Source: a virus. Taken from it: a DNA stretch of 30,370 bases. Shown piece after piece: positions 1 to 12,600 of this stretch. Position 1 is the first letter of the stretch, and every line of letters begins with the position of its first letter. The notes under the pieces were generated by a model that made no database searches, was not told the DNA's origin, and worked only from the letters and a program-made list of their open reading frames with translations. The stretch is from positions 1-30,370 of IMG/VR virus record IMGVR_UViG_3300032315_001442, one strand, 5' to 3'. The translations under genes were made by a program, and so were the position numbers.

Positions 1-3000
1 AGAAATATTTACTTCACTTGGTCTTAATGTAACCGAATTTCCAATAACAATCCTTGTGGGTGTTCCCAGTTCTACAGTTCTTATTTCAACTTTTACTGTA
101 GCATTTCCACTATCTTTTTTGGCAAAGAATAAATCAACGGCAGTTAAGAAGGCACCATTAGAATCATCGGTTGCTAACCCTTCTCTAGAAGAATCGGGAG
201 CCTCTATATTTCCACCAACAACAAAAGATTGTGCAAGAGGGTCTATAAATCTCTGGATAGTTGTTCTAGTGTGAGTGTTTATAGTTGTTTGTGATGTTGT
301 TGTATTTGTTGTAAGATTAGTGACTGTTTTTGTTGTTAGATTTTTAGTAGTTGCAGTAACGGTATTTTCCCACTGCTCAAGTGTTCCATCAGAATTAAAA
401 TTTGTTTCGGCAAATGAAGTATCTGAACTTCCTGAAAGACCTGGATCGTTTGTTGAACTTGAACTCAACTTAAATGTTTTAGTTCCAGTAGAAATTCTTA
501 CAGTTGGAGTTGGAATTGTATTCGGATCTCTTAAAAAGAACGTTCCGATCAAGTCTCCAAAATTATCAGAAATAAGTCTTAGGTTATTTACGGTTGCTAC
601 CGCATTGCTGGTCTGACCAACTAATTGCATACCATTAAGTAAATATCCAGAATACTTTCCCTGAGCCTCTTCTGATAGTGAAACCGTATCAACATTCAAA
701 ACCTTTGATGATTGACTGTATCCTGATGCTATAGATTCAGTTCTAATGTATGGATTAATTGTATATACAGTAGATGGTGCATTATATGGACCATACTTGT
801 GATTTGGTGTTGCAACTCTAAATGAAATTAAATTATTACCACCAAATGTTCCAATAACAGTTTCCCCAACTACAAATGCTTTGGATGAATTTGTTATTTC
901 AATCAATTTGGGGATAAAATCAACTCCACTATTTCCATCAAGGAATTGGTAAAATTGTGTAGATGGTTTGACATTAGATACGGAAAATTGAATATTTCTG
1001 GACCTCATAAATGATTCATTAGACGAAGATATTAATACATTTCTTATTGTTGTATTAGTATTACTTACAGTATCATAATTTTCAGTTGTTGTAGTATTGG
1101 AGGTAGTATTAGTTGCAGTTGATGAAGTTATTGATGCATTTATTCCAGTAACAACATCACCAAAATTTCCCACTCCAAAAATCTCACTAATTACTGCATC
1201 GTTTGTTTGAGTATTAATTGGTGTTAGAGTAACGGAAATATTACTAGTTAAATTATTGGTAAGTGTTCTACTGGAATTTAATGTTATGTCAATATTTTTA
1301 TCCGGAAGTTGAATTGTTCTGACCCAATTGTCAATTTCTGGACTTAACTTAATATCACCACTGTAAACAATTACATTAAATGGATTTACATTTTCAACTG
1401 TTGTTGCAAAAGCTTGTTCTATCCATCCAGTAGATTCATACTTTAAAGTTACTACTTTTCCTGTTTTTACGACATTTGGATCTAGTAACTTAAAATTTTC
1501 CGAAAAATCTAAATTTTCATCAGTAATTGCAGACTCGGGTGCAATTTGCGATTTGAGTGAATTTCTACTAGTAACAGGTGTTATTTCATTTGTAGATGTA
1601 TTAACTCTAATCGAAGATAATCCTCTATTAATAAACGAATAATTTTTAAAATCGTCTACAAAAAATCCACTTTTAAATCTATTATTACCATCAGCATCTT
1701 GAATCTGCAAAGTCTGAGTATTTACTTCTAGTAAAGACAGTGAAGTAACTCTCTCTAAGTTTTCTACCCTATCTTCAATTAGTCCAATATCTCTCATAGT
1801 ATATCTTCTATTGTCCTTCAAGGTCACCACAGCATTTGCAGGATTGTAAAGATATGGAGGTAATTTAATAGTTGCAATTTCCATCACAGCATCATTTTTT
1901 TCTGGTTCCTTGGGGGTATTTGAGGATATTCCTTTTTCTAGAATAAAGTTTTTATTTCTATCAAGATACAGTTTGTCAATTCTTGCTAAGTAATAATCAT
2001 AACCAAGCAATGAACTTTCATTTGGTGATAAAATTCGTGTTGGACTTAAAATTCTTGATGCAAAATCAAATGGTGAAGAACTATCCGAGGTAAAAATAGA
2101 AACTCTTGGTCTAAAATCTAAAGTATCTGAAGATCTTACAGATCTTGGTCCAATGAAAGGAACATCGTGTGTAAATCTTTCTTTATCATAACTTAATACA
2201 GTAAATACATCACCACTATCATTAGAAGGAACTGAATAATAATCAAACACAACTAAAAGTTGTTTTGATGGTTCTGTAGTGCCCTTATTTCTGACAATTC
2301 TAGAATAATCATAATATTGATCTTTTTGCCCTTTGTCAAGTCTATATGAATTTGTAATATCTTTATACTTTCCGGGAATTATTGCTTCAATTTCTGTGGT
2401 TATGTTTGATTCCTCAAACGTAACTGTTTCAGAATCTGTAAATCTTTCTGAATTTAAGTATACTACTCCAAGGATGTTGGCAGATGGATTTGAAACGACT
2501 CTTGCGACAGCTTTACTATTATTTCCTATAATATTTTCACCAATAATAGCATTAGTTGATACATTAGCACTAGCACCAAATTGTATCCTATCTAAAGTAG
2601 GTGTCGAAGAATCGAATGACTCATAAACTGAAATAATTTTTACTACATCTGGGTAATTTAGTGATATTTCCTCGTCTTGAACTCTCAGTCCATAAAATTG
2701 ATTATAGGTAAGACCGTCTCCAATTGAAGAACTAATACCAGTTCCTGATTGTGGATACTTTGATCTAGTTACATTTAATGGTTGACTTCTATTATATGTT
2801 TTTACTTTGCTCTGGATTCCATTTTTAACCAATGTGGTATTTACAACAACATTTGATTGTGAAGCAGACAATCCGCTAATAGTTACTGTATTTCCACTCA
2901 AAACAAATTGATCTGAAGTTATCGTACCAATACCACCTCCACTATAATGTACCGAATATCTTTCCTGATCAAATGACTCAAAAAATACACTAGAAATTCC

Positions 3001-5100
3001 ACTAATTGCTGAAGTATTGAATTCCAATACTCCACTACCATTTGTGCCTTGTCCTGTTATTTGTTCGGAAATTGTTAATAATGAATCTGAAAGATTTACT
3101 GAAGAAACATTAGGATCTGGTAATTGTGCATATAGGAACCCAGAATTCTCATTTCTTATGGTTGGAGAACCTATAAGTATGTTACTGTAAGTTCCATTTG
3201 CAACGGCACCGTCAAATACTCCAGAAACTGTGGTGATACCAGCAATTGTTAGTGATGTGCCAGAAGAAGGAACTTCAGTTACGCGATTAAACGATTCATC
3301 TCCAGTTGTAGTTTGATATCTAATAATTGATCCTACTTTTACACCAGTGAAGAATTTTCCTGGGCTTACTAAGGTGTTTCCACCACTAATTGTTCCTTGA
3401 GAAACACCATTAGGTAATCTAAATCTTTCAAGAAAACAATTTGCAGTAAAATTTGTTGAAAGTCCAGATACAGTGGTTGTTTGTTTTACTGATTTAATGT
3501 CTTCTGTAGAATATGCAGTTACTGTTCTAATAGTTCTTGGAAAATCAATCCCATTGATAATTAACTGCTCTCCAACTGAAAATGTTCCGGAAGTTTGTCT
3601 TAAGTTAATAATAGATGATGCTCCACCAGCAGAAACAGCAAACCCACTGGCACCACTACTTTTTCCTTTTACGAACGATGTGGCGGGTAATTCTGCACTT
3701 GTTACTGAAGTATTTAAACCGACAGTTGTATAAGTCTGAATGTCATAAAGATATAAATTCCAGTTAGTGGCATTATTGCTATAAGCAGCATCGGTCAAAC
3801 TAAAATTATATACTCTTGCGTTTCCAATAGTGGTTCCAGATCCCACAAATTGATCCAATAAATCTATTGTAAATTTCTGTTTTGGAGTTCCAGATACTGT
3901 ATTAACTTTTATAATATTTCCCATTTCAAAGGGAACATTTACATTATCTACTCGTGCTGTATCTCTTGGTTTATCAACATCAACAATTGTTGTTGATATT
4001 TTTTCTATATCATATCCCCTTACATAAGCCTTTCCTGGAGATATTTTTAAACACATCAAGTTCTCTGATGGTGTGTTTTTTTGTTCAGTAGTTTCAGTAT
4101 TAAAAAATAAACCATTATTACCTAATCTATCATTTAAAGAATTATTTGCAGATACATTAAAAGGTTCAACTGTATAATCGCCAGATTCATCATAAGTTCT
4201 TTCTGCCATATAATCTTTAATTATATTATATGAACTTTTTTGTTCAATTATTTTAATCTTTCCATTTTCAACTCTCAAAAGTTCAATAAAATCAGTATCG
4301 TTGAGATCTGATATTAATTTCTTCGTTAGGGTTAAATTAATCTTAAATCTATCTGCTCCAGGTGCCGCGTAGTTTGTAAATCCCTTAGATGGGTCATATA
4401 ATGAACTATCGTCTCCAGCACTGAGGATTAATTCTTCAATTTTTAATCCAACTCTATATGAAGGTGTATTTGTATAATTATCTAAAATTATGGTTTGTTT
4501 GGATACATTAACAAAATAACCTCTAATGAAATAAACTCCATCACCAATAGATGTAGAAGAACCCACAGATGTTGCATTCAGCGATATTAGTGATGCAAAT
4601 GGGGTTCCCGCATTAATGGTAGTATTGCCATAAGTTATATTTTCTTCTGCAATTAATGATTCTCCATCTTCAAACGGATTAAACTGAAAATTATTATCAG
4701 AATCCAAATATTTTACATATATTGTTAAATCTTCTACATTTTCTCCATCTGGGAGAGCAACAAATTGAATTATTGCCGTTGTTCCTGATATTTGCCCCGA
4801 TATTTTTTTACCAATAAAATTATTAATATAAAGAGAAATATCAACACCAAAATTAGTTGGATTAAGTTTTACAGAATTGAAATTTCCATCATAAGCAATA
4901 TTTCCAGGAATAACTACTGATCCTTCTTTAAATATATGACTTCCGAAAGATTTTACTTGATCCTGTAAAATAGATTGGAGAGTTGTTAACTCCCTTGCCT
5001 GTATTGGATATCCTGGTTTAAACAATACTTTATAAAAATTCCTTTCAGAATCAAAGTCATCATAATATGGACTGATATTTAAATCTGTTTTCTGTGTCAT
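1..5100 (-). CDS. DUF4815-type virion structural protein, 3' end outside window
   Basis: An uninterrupted minus-strand frame runs from an ATG at 5100 to the window edge, at least 1700 residues, with no stop seen in the many stretches I checked. The N-terminus reads MTQKTDLNISPYYDDFD and continues with a Gly-Tyr-Pro-Ile-Gln-Ala-Arg-Glu-Leu motif, then QSILQDQV and a VIPGNIAYDGNF segment. This is the start I know from the DUF4815 family of cyanophage structural proteins. Near the truncated end there is a Thr/Asn-rich stretch (TNTTTSQTTINTHTRTT) followed by DPLAQSF, also typical of the family. It lies directly downstream of gene 8 with 5 bases between the stop and this ATG, so it belongs to the late baseplate operon and is probably a tail or baseplate-peripheral protein. 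Its exact place in the virion is not known to me. The C-terminus is missing because the window is cut. Confidence 0.85.
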   Translation of the reverse strand, partial: MTQKTDLNISPYYDDFDSERNFYKVLFKPGYPIQARELTTLQSILQDQVKSFGSHIFKEGSVVIPGNIAYDGNFNSVKLNPTNFGVDISLYINNFIGKKISGQISGTTAIIQFVALPDGENVEDLTIYVKYLDSDNNFQFNPFEDGESLIAEENITYGNTTINAGTPFASLISLNATSVGSSTSIGDGVYFIRGYFVNVSKQTIILDNYTNTPSYRVGLKIEELILSAGDDSSLYDPSKGFTNYAAPGADRFKINLTLTKKLISDLNDTDFIELLRVENGKIKIIEQKSSYNIIKDYMAERTYDESGDYTVEPFNVSANNSLNDRLGNNGLFFNTETTEQKNTPSENLMCLKISPGKAYVRGYDIEKISTTIVDVDKPRDTARVDNVNVPFEMGNIIKVNTVSGTPKQKFTIDLLDQFVGSGTTIGNARVYNFSLTDAAYSNNATNWNLYLYDIQTYTTVGLNTSVTSAELPATSFVKGKSSGASGFAVSAGGASSIINLRQTSGTFSVGEQLIINGIDFPRTIRTVTAYSTEDIKSVKQTTTVSGLSTNFTANCFLERFRLPNGVSQGTISGGNTLVSPGKFFTGVKVGSIIRYQTTTGDESFNRVTEVPSSGTSLTIAGITTVSGVFDGAVANGTYSNILIGSPTIRNENSGFLYAQLPDPNVSSVNLSDSLLTISEQITGQGTNGSGVLEFNTSAISGISSVFFESFDQERYSVHYSGGGIGTITSDQFVLSGNTVTISGLSASQSNVVVNTTLVKNGIQSKVKTYNRSQPLNVTRSKYPQSGTGISSSIGDGLTYNQFYGLRVQDEEISLNYPDVVKIISVYESFDSSTPTLDRIQFGASANVSTNAIIGENIIGNNSKAVARVVSNPSANILGVVYLNSERFTDSETVTFEESNITTEIEAIIPGKYKDITNSYRLDKGQKDQYYDYSRIVRNKGTTEPSKQLLVVFDYYSVPSNDSGDVFTVLSYDKERFTHDVPFIGPRSVRSSDTLDFRPRVSIFTSDSSSPFDFASRILSPTRILSPNESSLLGYDYYLARIDKLYLDRNKNFILEKGISSNTPKEPEKNDAVMEIATIKLPPYLYNPANAVVTLKDNRRYTMRDIGLIEDRVENLERVTSLSLLEVNTQTLQIQDADGNNRFKSGFFVDDFKNYSFINRGLSSIRVNTSTNEITPVTSRNSLKSQIAPESAITDENLDFSENFKLLDPNVVKTGKVVTLKYESTGWIEQAFATTVENVNPFNVIVYSGDIKLSPEIDNWVRTIQLPDKNIDITLNSSRTLTNNLTSNISVTLTPINTQTNDAVISEIFGVGNFGDVVTGINASITSSTATNTTSNTTTTENYDTVSNTNTTIRNVLISSSNESFMRSRNIQFSVSNVKPSTQFYQFLDGNSGVDFIPKLIEITNSSKAFVVGETVIGTFGGNNLISFRVATPNHKYGPYNAPSTVYTINPYIRTESIASGYSQSSKVLNVDTVSLSEEAQGKYSGYLLNGMQLVGQTSNAVATVNNLRLISDNFGDLIGTFFLRDPNTIPTPTVRISTGTKTFKLSSSSTNDPGLSGSSDTSFAETNFNSDGTLEQWENTVTATTKNLTTKTVTNLTTNTTTSQTTINTHTRTTIQRFIDPLAQSFVVGGNIEAPDSSREGLATDDSNGAFLTAVDLFFAKKDSGNATVKVEIRTVELGTPTRIVIGNSVTLRPSEVNIS

Positions 5101-5105
5101 TTTTT

Positions 5106-6647
5106 TTAGAATTCCAGGATAATTTTAATGTCTTCTTTTTGCCTAATGTCTCTTGTTACCAGGGGTCTACTATCAATATAAATTATATCTCCTGTCTTTT
5201 TATTTATCTCAGGATTTGCAAGACCATTTGTAAAGACTGTTCCTAAATTTATGTTCTTATTCCCAATTGTTGTAGTAATTCCCGAAAAACTAGTATCAAT
5301 AGACCCTGCAAATGGAGTAATTGATCCCCCAGATGAACTAAATGATAATACTTTAGAATCAGAAGTTACTGTATTATAATCAGTTTGATCTATATTATTT
5401 CCAAAATATAAAGATCTATCTTGAAAATACTTTAAAACCATAGTTTCAGTATCATATGATGCTACATAACCTCTTGCAGTTCCTCCAGTTATAGTTTGAG
5501 TTATTTCCTGCCCAATAACTGGAGTTCCAGTAATTGAATCTAACTTAATTGCTCCTAGAGATGAATACTGATTTTCTGTAAAAGCAACAGTATCTGAAGA
5601 AAAAGTAGTTGGATTTTTTATGATTCCAACTTGAGCAAATTTAGTATCTGTTGGAAAATCTTTTGTTGAATCGTCAAATCTGGCATACACTAATACTTTA
5701 TCTGTTCCCAATTCGGTATAAATGTCATAACCATGCCCTTTTGATGGTGGAATGATTGGTATTAGTTTTGCTGGATTTGGAAGACTGTCGTCAGGTTGAA
5801 GACTTCCTAAATCAACAATTCCCCAAGTATATCCATAACCACCTGCAACAACTTGAGTTTCAGTAATTTTTCCACCACTTACTTTTATAGAAACTCTGCC
5901 GTCAATTCCATCACCAAGAATATCAACAGTTTTTATACCTTCACTATATCCACCGCCGCCAGATGCAATATATACTTTCTTAATTTGATTTGGGTTTGTT
6001 GGTCCAGAATTGCCATTTTCTCTTACACTTATAATTTGAGAATCTGTTGAAGTTGCCCAATCGTTAGGAACAACAACATATTCTGTTGAATCAAACTTTA
6101 TAATATCACTTGGAGAAACTGAAAATAGATATTTCCAAATATAACCATCACCACTTATCCCCGCTGCTGAAGGTTCTAAATCTGTAAATGTGGGTTCATC
6201 TTGGGATTTACCACCTTTCAAACTAGTACCAGAAGAACCATTATCTATACAAATATAAACTCTAAAATCACTATTGATTACATAATAATTGGAATCATAT
6301 AATCTGCTTGAATTTGAATTTGGTGTTGGGTTTTGAATGCTATAATCGTGCCTATACATCTCATAGGATGTATTAGAAGTCCAAGTAACTTTTCTTATAA
6401 GTCTTCTAATATTACTAGATGTAATTTTTTTACCAAATAAAGATGTATCTCTATAGTGTGAGGAATATTCCAAATTATCTGTTGGATTTGGAATGTTGCT
6501 ATCCCAATTAGTAGTTCTTCCAAATTTATTATCTGATGGATTATCTAATCCCAAAAAAACATAGTAAGAATCGTTACCACCAGTTACCGAATTTATAAAA
6601 TTACTCGCATTTAATATTCTAAATTGATCTGTTACTATTGCCGCCAT
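5106..6647 (-). CDS. 8: Baseplate wedge protein gp8
   Basis: A 513-residue protein. Two segments recall T4 gp8: GDGYIWKYLF followed by TEYVVVPNDW (about 167-197), and the C-terminal end TGDIIYIDSRPL...EDIKIILEF (about 485-513), which matches the T4 end GEMIYMENRPP...EEINILFTF from memory. T4 gp8 is 334 residues, so this version is about 180 longer. The extra length sits mostly at 205-470 and contains Gly-rich beta segments (ASGGGGYSEG, VAGGYGYTWG) like those of the giant neighbour upstream. I chose the ATG at 6647 (MAAIVTDQF) over a longer frame starting at 6749 because MAAIVTDQF aligns with the T4 start region, the longer frame would overlap the upstream gene by about 80 bases, and a late promoter sits just before 6647. 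gp8 forms part of the baseplate wedge with gp6, gp7 and gp10. Confidence 0.88.
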   Translation of the reverse strand: MAAIVTDQFRILNASNFINSVTGGNDSYYVFLGLDNPSDNKFGRTTNWDSNIPNPTDNLEYSSHYRDTSLFGKKITSSNIRRLIRKVTWTSNTSYEMYRHDYSIQNPTPNSNSSRLYDSNYYVINSDFRVYICIDNGSSGTSLKGGKSQDEPTFTDLEPSAAGISGDGYIWKYLFSVSPSDIIKFDSTEYVVVPNDWATSTDSQIISVRENGNSGPTNPNQIKKVYIASGGGGYSEGIKTVDILGDGIDGRVSIKVSGGKITETQVVAGGYGYTWGIVDLGSLQPDDSLPNPAKLIPIIPPSKGHGYDIYTELGTDKVLVYARFDDSTKDFPTDTKFAQVGIIKNPTTFSSDTVAFTENQYSSLGAIKLDSITGTPVIGQEITQTITGGTARGYVASYDTETMVLKYFQDRSLYFGNNIDQTDYNTVTSDSKVLSFSSSGGSITPFAGSIDTSFSGITTTIGNKNINLGTVFTNGLANPEINKKTGDIIYIDSRPLVTRDIRQKEDIKIILEF

Positions 6648-6663
6648 ATTGATATTTTTTAAA

Positions 6664-6671
6664 TATTTATA
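6664..6671 (-). promoter_or_regulatory. T4-type late promoter for gene 8
   Basis: TATAAATA on the minus strand, about 17 bases before the gene 8 ATG. It overlaps the TAA stop codon of the giant upstream gene (6667-6669). TATAAATA is the late promoter box read by the gp55 sigma factor in T4-like phages. Confidence 0.75.
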
Positions 6672-9600
6672 AGAGTTTTGGAAGTGCTCCAGTTTGTCTA
6701 ATCCCAATTCCTCTCCTCTGAATCGTTGCGAAGGTTGATAATCCAACATCCACAGTATTTCCCGTTACTCCTATTGAAATTGCAGAACTTGATCTATTAA
6801 ATCCAGACATTCTACCCCATGAGAATTTACCTATGGGGTTTGATATATTTCCAGTAGATGCTAACCCAACCACAGATGTAGTTGATAGTATATTACAAGT
6901 AATAATTCCAGTAGTGCTACTAGAGGAGATTTGATGAATATAGTAAATATTATCTACAAAGGTTGTTCCAATTCCAACCACTGCAGAGTTAGAACTGTTG
7001 ATAGAAGTTACTCCTTTTCCAACTCTTGTATCAAAAATATAAATCGGATATCCAGTTTGCAATTGAGGAAATCCAACAGGTCCTTCTAAAGTAAACTTAA
7101 GTGCTAGGGAATTTCCACCACTACCTGTCGTGGTTCCAATTCCAATAATAGTTCCGGAGAATCCATTTACTAGAGAAATATTTGTAATATTTTCATATAT
7201 TGGATCTGGAAGTGGAACAATAACTTCTGGTGGTCTCCCAACACTGTAACCCAATCCGGGATTTATAATTGTAATTGGAGTTGTTAGAGATCCTGCAGCA
7301 GAGACTGCAATAGTTGCGGTTGCAGTAGACCCAATACCAATACCACCCATAGGTAATGAGGTCAAAATACCAACTGTCGATGGTGCAGCGATCTTAACAG
7401 TAACTGATGCTCCGGTGTATCCACTTCCGGGGTTAATAATTGATAGGGATTGAATTGTTCCTGCAATAGAAACTATTGCAGTTACTCCAGCAGATACTGG
7501 ATCAGCAACTCCAGAAAAAATTAAAGCATCAAATTTTTCTGGTGCTGTCAAATCATAATTAAAGAATTCTGCATTATCTACAAATATTTCATCAGATGTA
7601 GTTGAAAAATCTTTAATAATTTTAGCAGTTGGATAAATCAAAGATTCAATAGAATCTCTAGTTTTATAAACATCTTCTCCGTTAATTTTCCTATCAACTT
7701 TTTGTTTAGTCCAACTCAATGGTTTATTATTTTCGGAATCAACTCCTTGATTTGAATATAAATTAGTTTCAAACTTATCAGAGAATGATAAATCAAATAC
7801 TGTTCTCTTATCTTGTGTTATTGTTCCGGGAATTGAATTATTCTTAAGAACCTGTACAGTATCACCTCTTTTTAGAGTTTCATTAATCGTATCATTTACA
7901 ACAACATCATCGCCATCAGTACCCTTATAGAAGAAAATGGCAACATTATCCTCTGGCCTTGGAGCAGTTGTGAATATGAAACTAGTTCCACCTTCAAATT
8001 CATATGCAACTCCAGGATCCTGAACTACTCCATTTATAACGATTAATAGTGCATTTGAAAGATTTACCTGAGAATCCTTAAGAGATTCAAAACTTAGTAG
8101 TTCATTATTATAGAATAATGGGAATCTTGTTCTGACTCCATCTTGATAATTTTTTATAGAATCTATATAATCAAACTCCCCAAACTGCCAAGATGCAAAA
8201 GAATCTGAAAATGTATCAACGACGGTCAATCGGAACTCTAATAATGGAGATGCCAATCCCTTAGCAGTAACTAATCCAACTGGTTTGAATACATCTCCCC
8301 TTTGGAATGAATATCCTTGCCTTGAAATACTAAATTTAGAAATTTCAAAGTATGTTGATCCTATTCCGGTTGTAGAACTTGCTCCAACTTCAACATTGAG
8401 TAAAAGACCTATTCCAGTTCTTGTTGTTGCCCCAAGTCCCAATCTAGATACGCCAATTACACTTAAATTTTCATATGATGGTTCAGATACGAATACTTTA
8501 GGATTTGTGTACCCAGTTCCGCCACCAACGACAGTAAATGATAGAGTTCCGCCTGCTCCAACTGTTGCCGATATCGTTGCAGCAGCACCTATGTGTCCAT
8601 TTTGATATACGGAAACTCCCACCGAAACAACACCATTATATCCAGAACCAAGATTATCAGTAGTTCCTAGTCCAACAGATACTATACTGCCTCCAGCACC
8701 AACTACAGCAGTTACTGCTGCTCCTACAAGAGGTGCATACCCAAGACCAGTAGAAGAACCCAACGAAATAATTATCCCCCCTCTGGGGGTTTGATTTTGA
8801 TTTACATCAAACTCCGAAGTAATAATTGTACCAGTACCAGCAGATGTAATACCAGAGAATACTACACTGGATATTCCGGAAATGGTATTCTCAATAATAC
8901 TAAAATTATTTTCTGGGTTATTGATAGTTGTTGGAGTTTGGAAAACACCATTTATGAATAAAATTCCATTTCCTCCAGTAGTTCCTAGTCCTACAGTGTT
9001 TGCTCCACCAACAGTCAATGTGAAAGTTCTACCAATGCCAGTAAATTGATTTGAAATATCATCATATAGTTGATTTGATGTATAATCATTTCTTAAGAAA
9101 ACTCTTCCAGTAAAATCGGAAGTTTCAAAAGTTAAATTACTAGAATCTTTTTCTATTTGTGAATTCCCTCTTGGAGATTCGGCAAAGAAAATATTACTAT
9201 CAACAATATTATAAGATCCTTTATAAATTCTTACTGGAGTAGAATTTGTATGAGTTGTTGCTGATGAACCAACAAATGCTCTAGTGACTTCAACTAAATT
9301 AATATTTCCACTATTTGTAATAGGTCCAATATTAGTCGTCCCTAATCCAACATTAATTATCCCCATATATTCATTATCAATTTTTAGAATATCTTTTGGT
9401 ATAATTGTAGATATTCCGCTCAAAGCAAATACTGAAGAACCTGCACTTATATTACCAAGTAAAGTATATGATATTGGAGTAAATTGTAATGGATATTGGA
9501 CAATATTGTCGATAGTAATAAGTGATTTTTCAAGTTTTTTATCCATTTCTAGTTGATGTGCATTACCACTGCCGTATGAAGTAAATGTAACTCCAATTCC

Positions 9601-12600
9601 AGAAATAGCATTAGATTTGCTTGTCGCTAGTTTAAATGTATTATCTGATAATTTAATGACATATACCTCAGAAGGTAATAATACTGGACCAGCACCAATT
9701 TCCATTGCACTGGCACCAACACCAATAAATGTTGATTTTGGTGTGTATATGAGTTTTTCTAGATTACTAAAGAAATGATTTTCAATAGTAAAAATTCCAG
9801 TTGATGGGTCTGGAGTTAATGGATTTATTGGATTAAATCTTTTTCTAAAAATTTCAATTCCATTGGAGTTTAGATTAAAATCAGTTTTATTAATTCTACT
9901 TCCATTAATTGCATTGTATAATTTAATATCAATGGATTCTTCTACTGTCCCATAACTTAAAATTGGAGCAGTATTTTGAGTATCTAAACTTGTATACAAA
10001 CATTGATTAAATGCTAAAATATTAACCTCTGAAGTTACTGATGGGTCTGGATAGAATTTTAGTATAAAATTACTACCAGAATATTCTCCACCAAAAGTTC
10101 CAATTCCATTTGTGCTTCCAACGGATAGAAAAGGTGACTGTTGGACATAAATGTTAGTTTGGTCCTGTACTAACATAATTTGGTGGAGGGCACTTGTGGA
10201 TCCAACACTAACCTCCACTAAGGATTTAACAGCATTAAAATTAGATTTATCTAATGATATGACAGTTGATGCAGAAGAAACTGTGGATGAATAAGTTGAT
10301 TGATATACCACACTTCTCTCATTTCCTGGTATTTGACCTGGAGATATAAATCTATATGCACCAGTTCCTACAGATGTTGTACCGAACCCAACAACCTTTG
10401 ACCTGACATTTACTGGATTCGATGAATTATTAATATAGTTTAATGATAAAATTCCAGAAGGAGAAATACTCGCCGTGAATATTCCTATATTATTTCCAGA
10501 ATAATAATTACTCGAAAATTCAGAATCAAAATAATATTCTGAGATATAAGTATCTACTCCATCATGATTCAAATAAACTTCGGCAAAGTTCATTTGAGTT
10601 GTTGCTGAACCAACAATCTGGACATTTAAATACAATGAAGAAAACTTATTAGATTCTACGGATATAATTGAAGTTTGTATTCCAGATGCCGCAGTTCTAT
10701 TAGAACCAGTTAGATTTATGAATCCAATAGAAGTTGTTCCAATTCCTGCTAAAGGAGAATTAAAATTACTATTGATTAGTTTAACATCATAATCAATATC
10801 GAATGGATTATTCGGAATAAATCTTAAGTAAGTATTATCATCCACATCGTCTTCAATTAATATAAATTCTCCTATTGGTTCTCCGGAGATATGTGTAAGT
10901 CCTACTCCAGTATTGACTAGAGTTGATTTTTCTGCCAAAAATAAATTACTTCCGCCATTCAGTAAAACTAATTCTGTCAATTGAATTTCAGTATTATCCA
11001 GACTAGAAACTCTGACTAGTATATTGTTATAAGATACTCCAGAATTTAATTCCAGTAAATTGAGAAATTCACTTGGATTGCCATCGGCGTTAGAAAATTG
11101 GCGATTTATGTCATCTATTTTTAAAACTACGTTACTTCTACACTCAATGTAATCAGTTAGTTTTTTATTTTTTAGTTTTAAAAACTTTGAAGAAGATCCA
11201 ACTACATCAATATCCTTTACTAAATCGAAATCATAAATTGTATCTACTCTGTTTTCTTCTATTATGTCATAAATTATAGTTGTAGCATTCTCAGAATTTA
11301 TAGAACCAAAGTTTGTAGTGGATGTAATTCCAGTGTCAGAAAAATTCTTTAATCCACTCGTATGAAGTAAACTATTAACTGGTGTTCTTAATTCTTGATA
11401 TGTAATTGGACTCTTTACAGTATAGGAAAGATTTTGGTAATAATCATTATCGGGAATAACTTGATTATCTTGATCTAATTTGCCAATATCATTAGACCAT
11501 CCAATGTTTTTTTCAACTGAATAGTCAATCTTAAATCTACCGATACCTGATTCAATTTTATCTATTGTTGCTATATTTCCAGATTCTTTCCCTATAATAA
11601 TTTCTCCAACAGACAACTCATAGGTTCCAGATACTTTAATAAATGAATTTTCATATGAAGAAATTTCTAAGTCTCTCTCGGTATTATTTGAAATAAGTTT
11701 TTCTCCAACAATAAACTCAGATGGAATTTGAGTAACATTAAATGTTGGATAATCAGTTCTTTTTATAATATTTCCAACAGAATCCTGAATTGTTTTTGCT
11801 ATACCAGTATTTGTAGTTAATCCGGAAATATTGATTGTTACTGAATCGAGAACTCCAGCAGTATTAATACTATCAATCTTGAAGAATTTGTATTCATAGT
11901 CTTCAGAATTAAATCCAGTCCCTTCGGTACTAAATTTTTGAATTCCTTCCACAAATACTTGATCATTAACACTAAAAGGATACGGCACAAAGGTAGAAAA
12001 TCCTAAAGTTGGTGTTGTTATGAAGCAAGTAAATATCCCACTTGAAGAAGATTGAACTTGTTGAATACTAATTCCATTAGTATTATTAGTGGTGAATAGT
12101 TTTACCGTTGTTTCGGGAAGACCCTTTGGTTGTTGTATAACACTTACAGAATCAATAGAATTTCCTGATAGTTTTGCTTCCAATATTCCACTATCAATTT
12201 TTTCTCCAGTACTAGAATTCACAATTATTACAGATGGTGCATCAGTATATCCATTTCCACCATTATTAACTGTAACAATACCAATTGTATTTGAGTCTTT
12301 AATTGTGATTAGAGGAGATATGAATGCAATTGGTTGTAAAGTTTTATCTGAAGAATATTGAAATCCTTCATTGACAATTCTTACTTCCTTTGCATTGCCT
12401 ATAGATGTCGATTTTGCAGTAATGTAAGCATCCTTTCCGTTCACAGAATTAGATCCTACGAATGTTGGAAGTTTTTTATATCCAGAACCAGCAGAAATAA
12501 TATTAATTCTATCAATAGGACCTTTTGCTGATAATGAAGTAGTAGTATATTGTAATTTATCACACTCATTTTGAATATATGTTAATTTTTCTGGTTTTTT

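Noticed and set aside
8285-8605. Plus-strand frames of 60-110 residues inside the giant gene
   Set aside because: They are shadows of the long beta-repeat protein: Pro/Val/Ile-rich sequence that mirrors its Gly/Thr codons.
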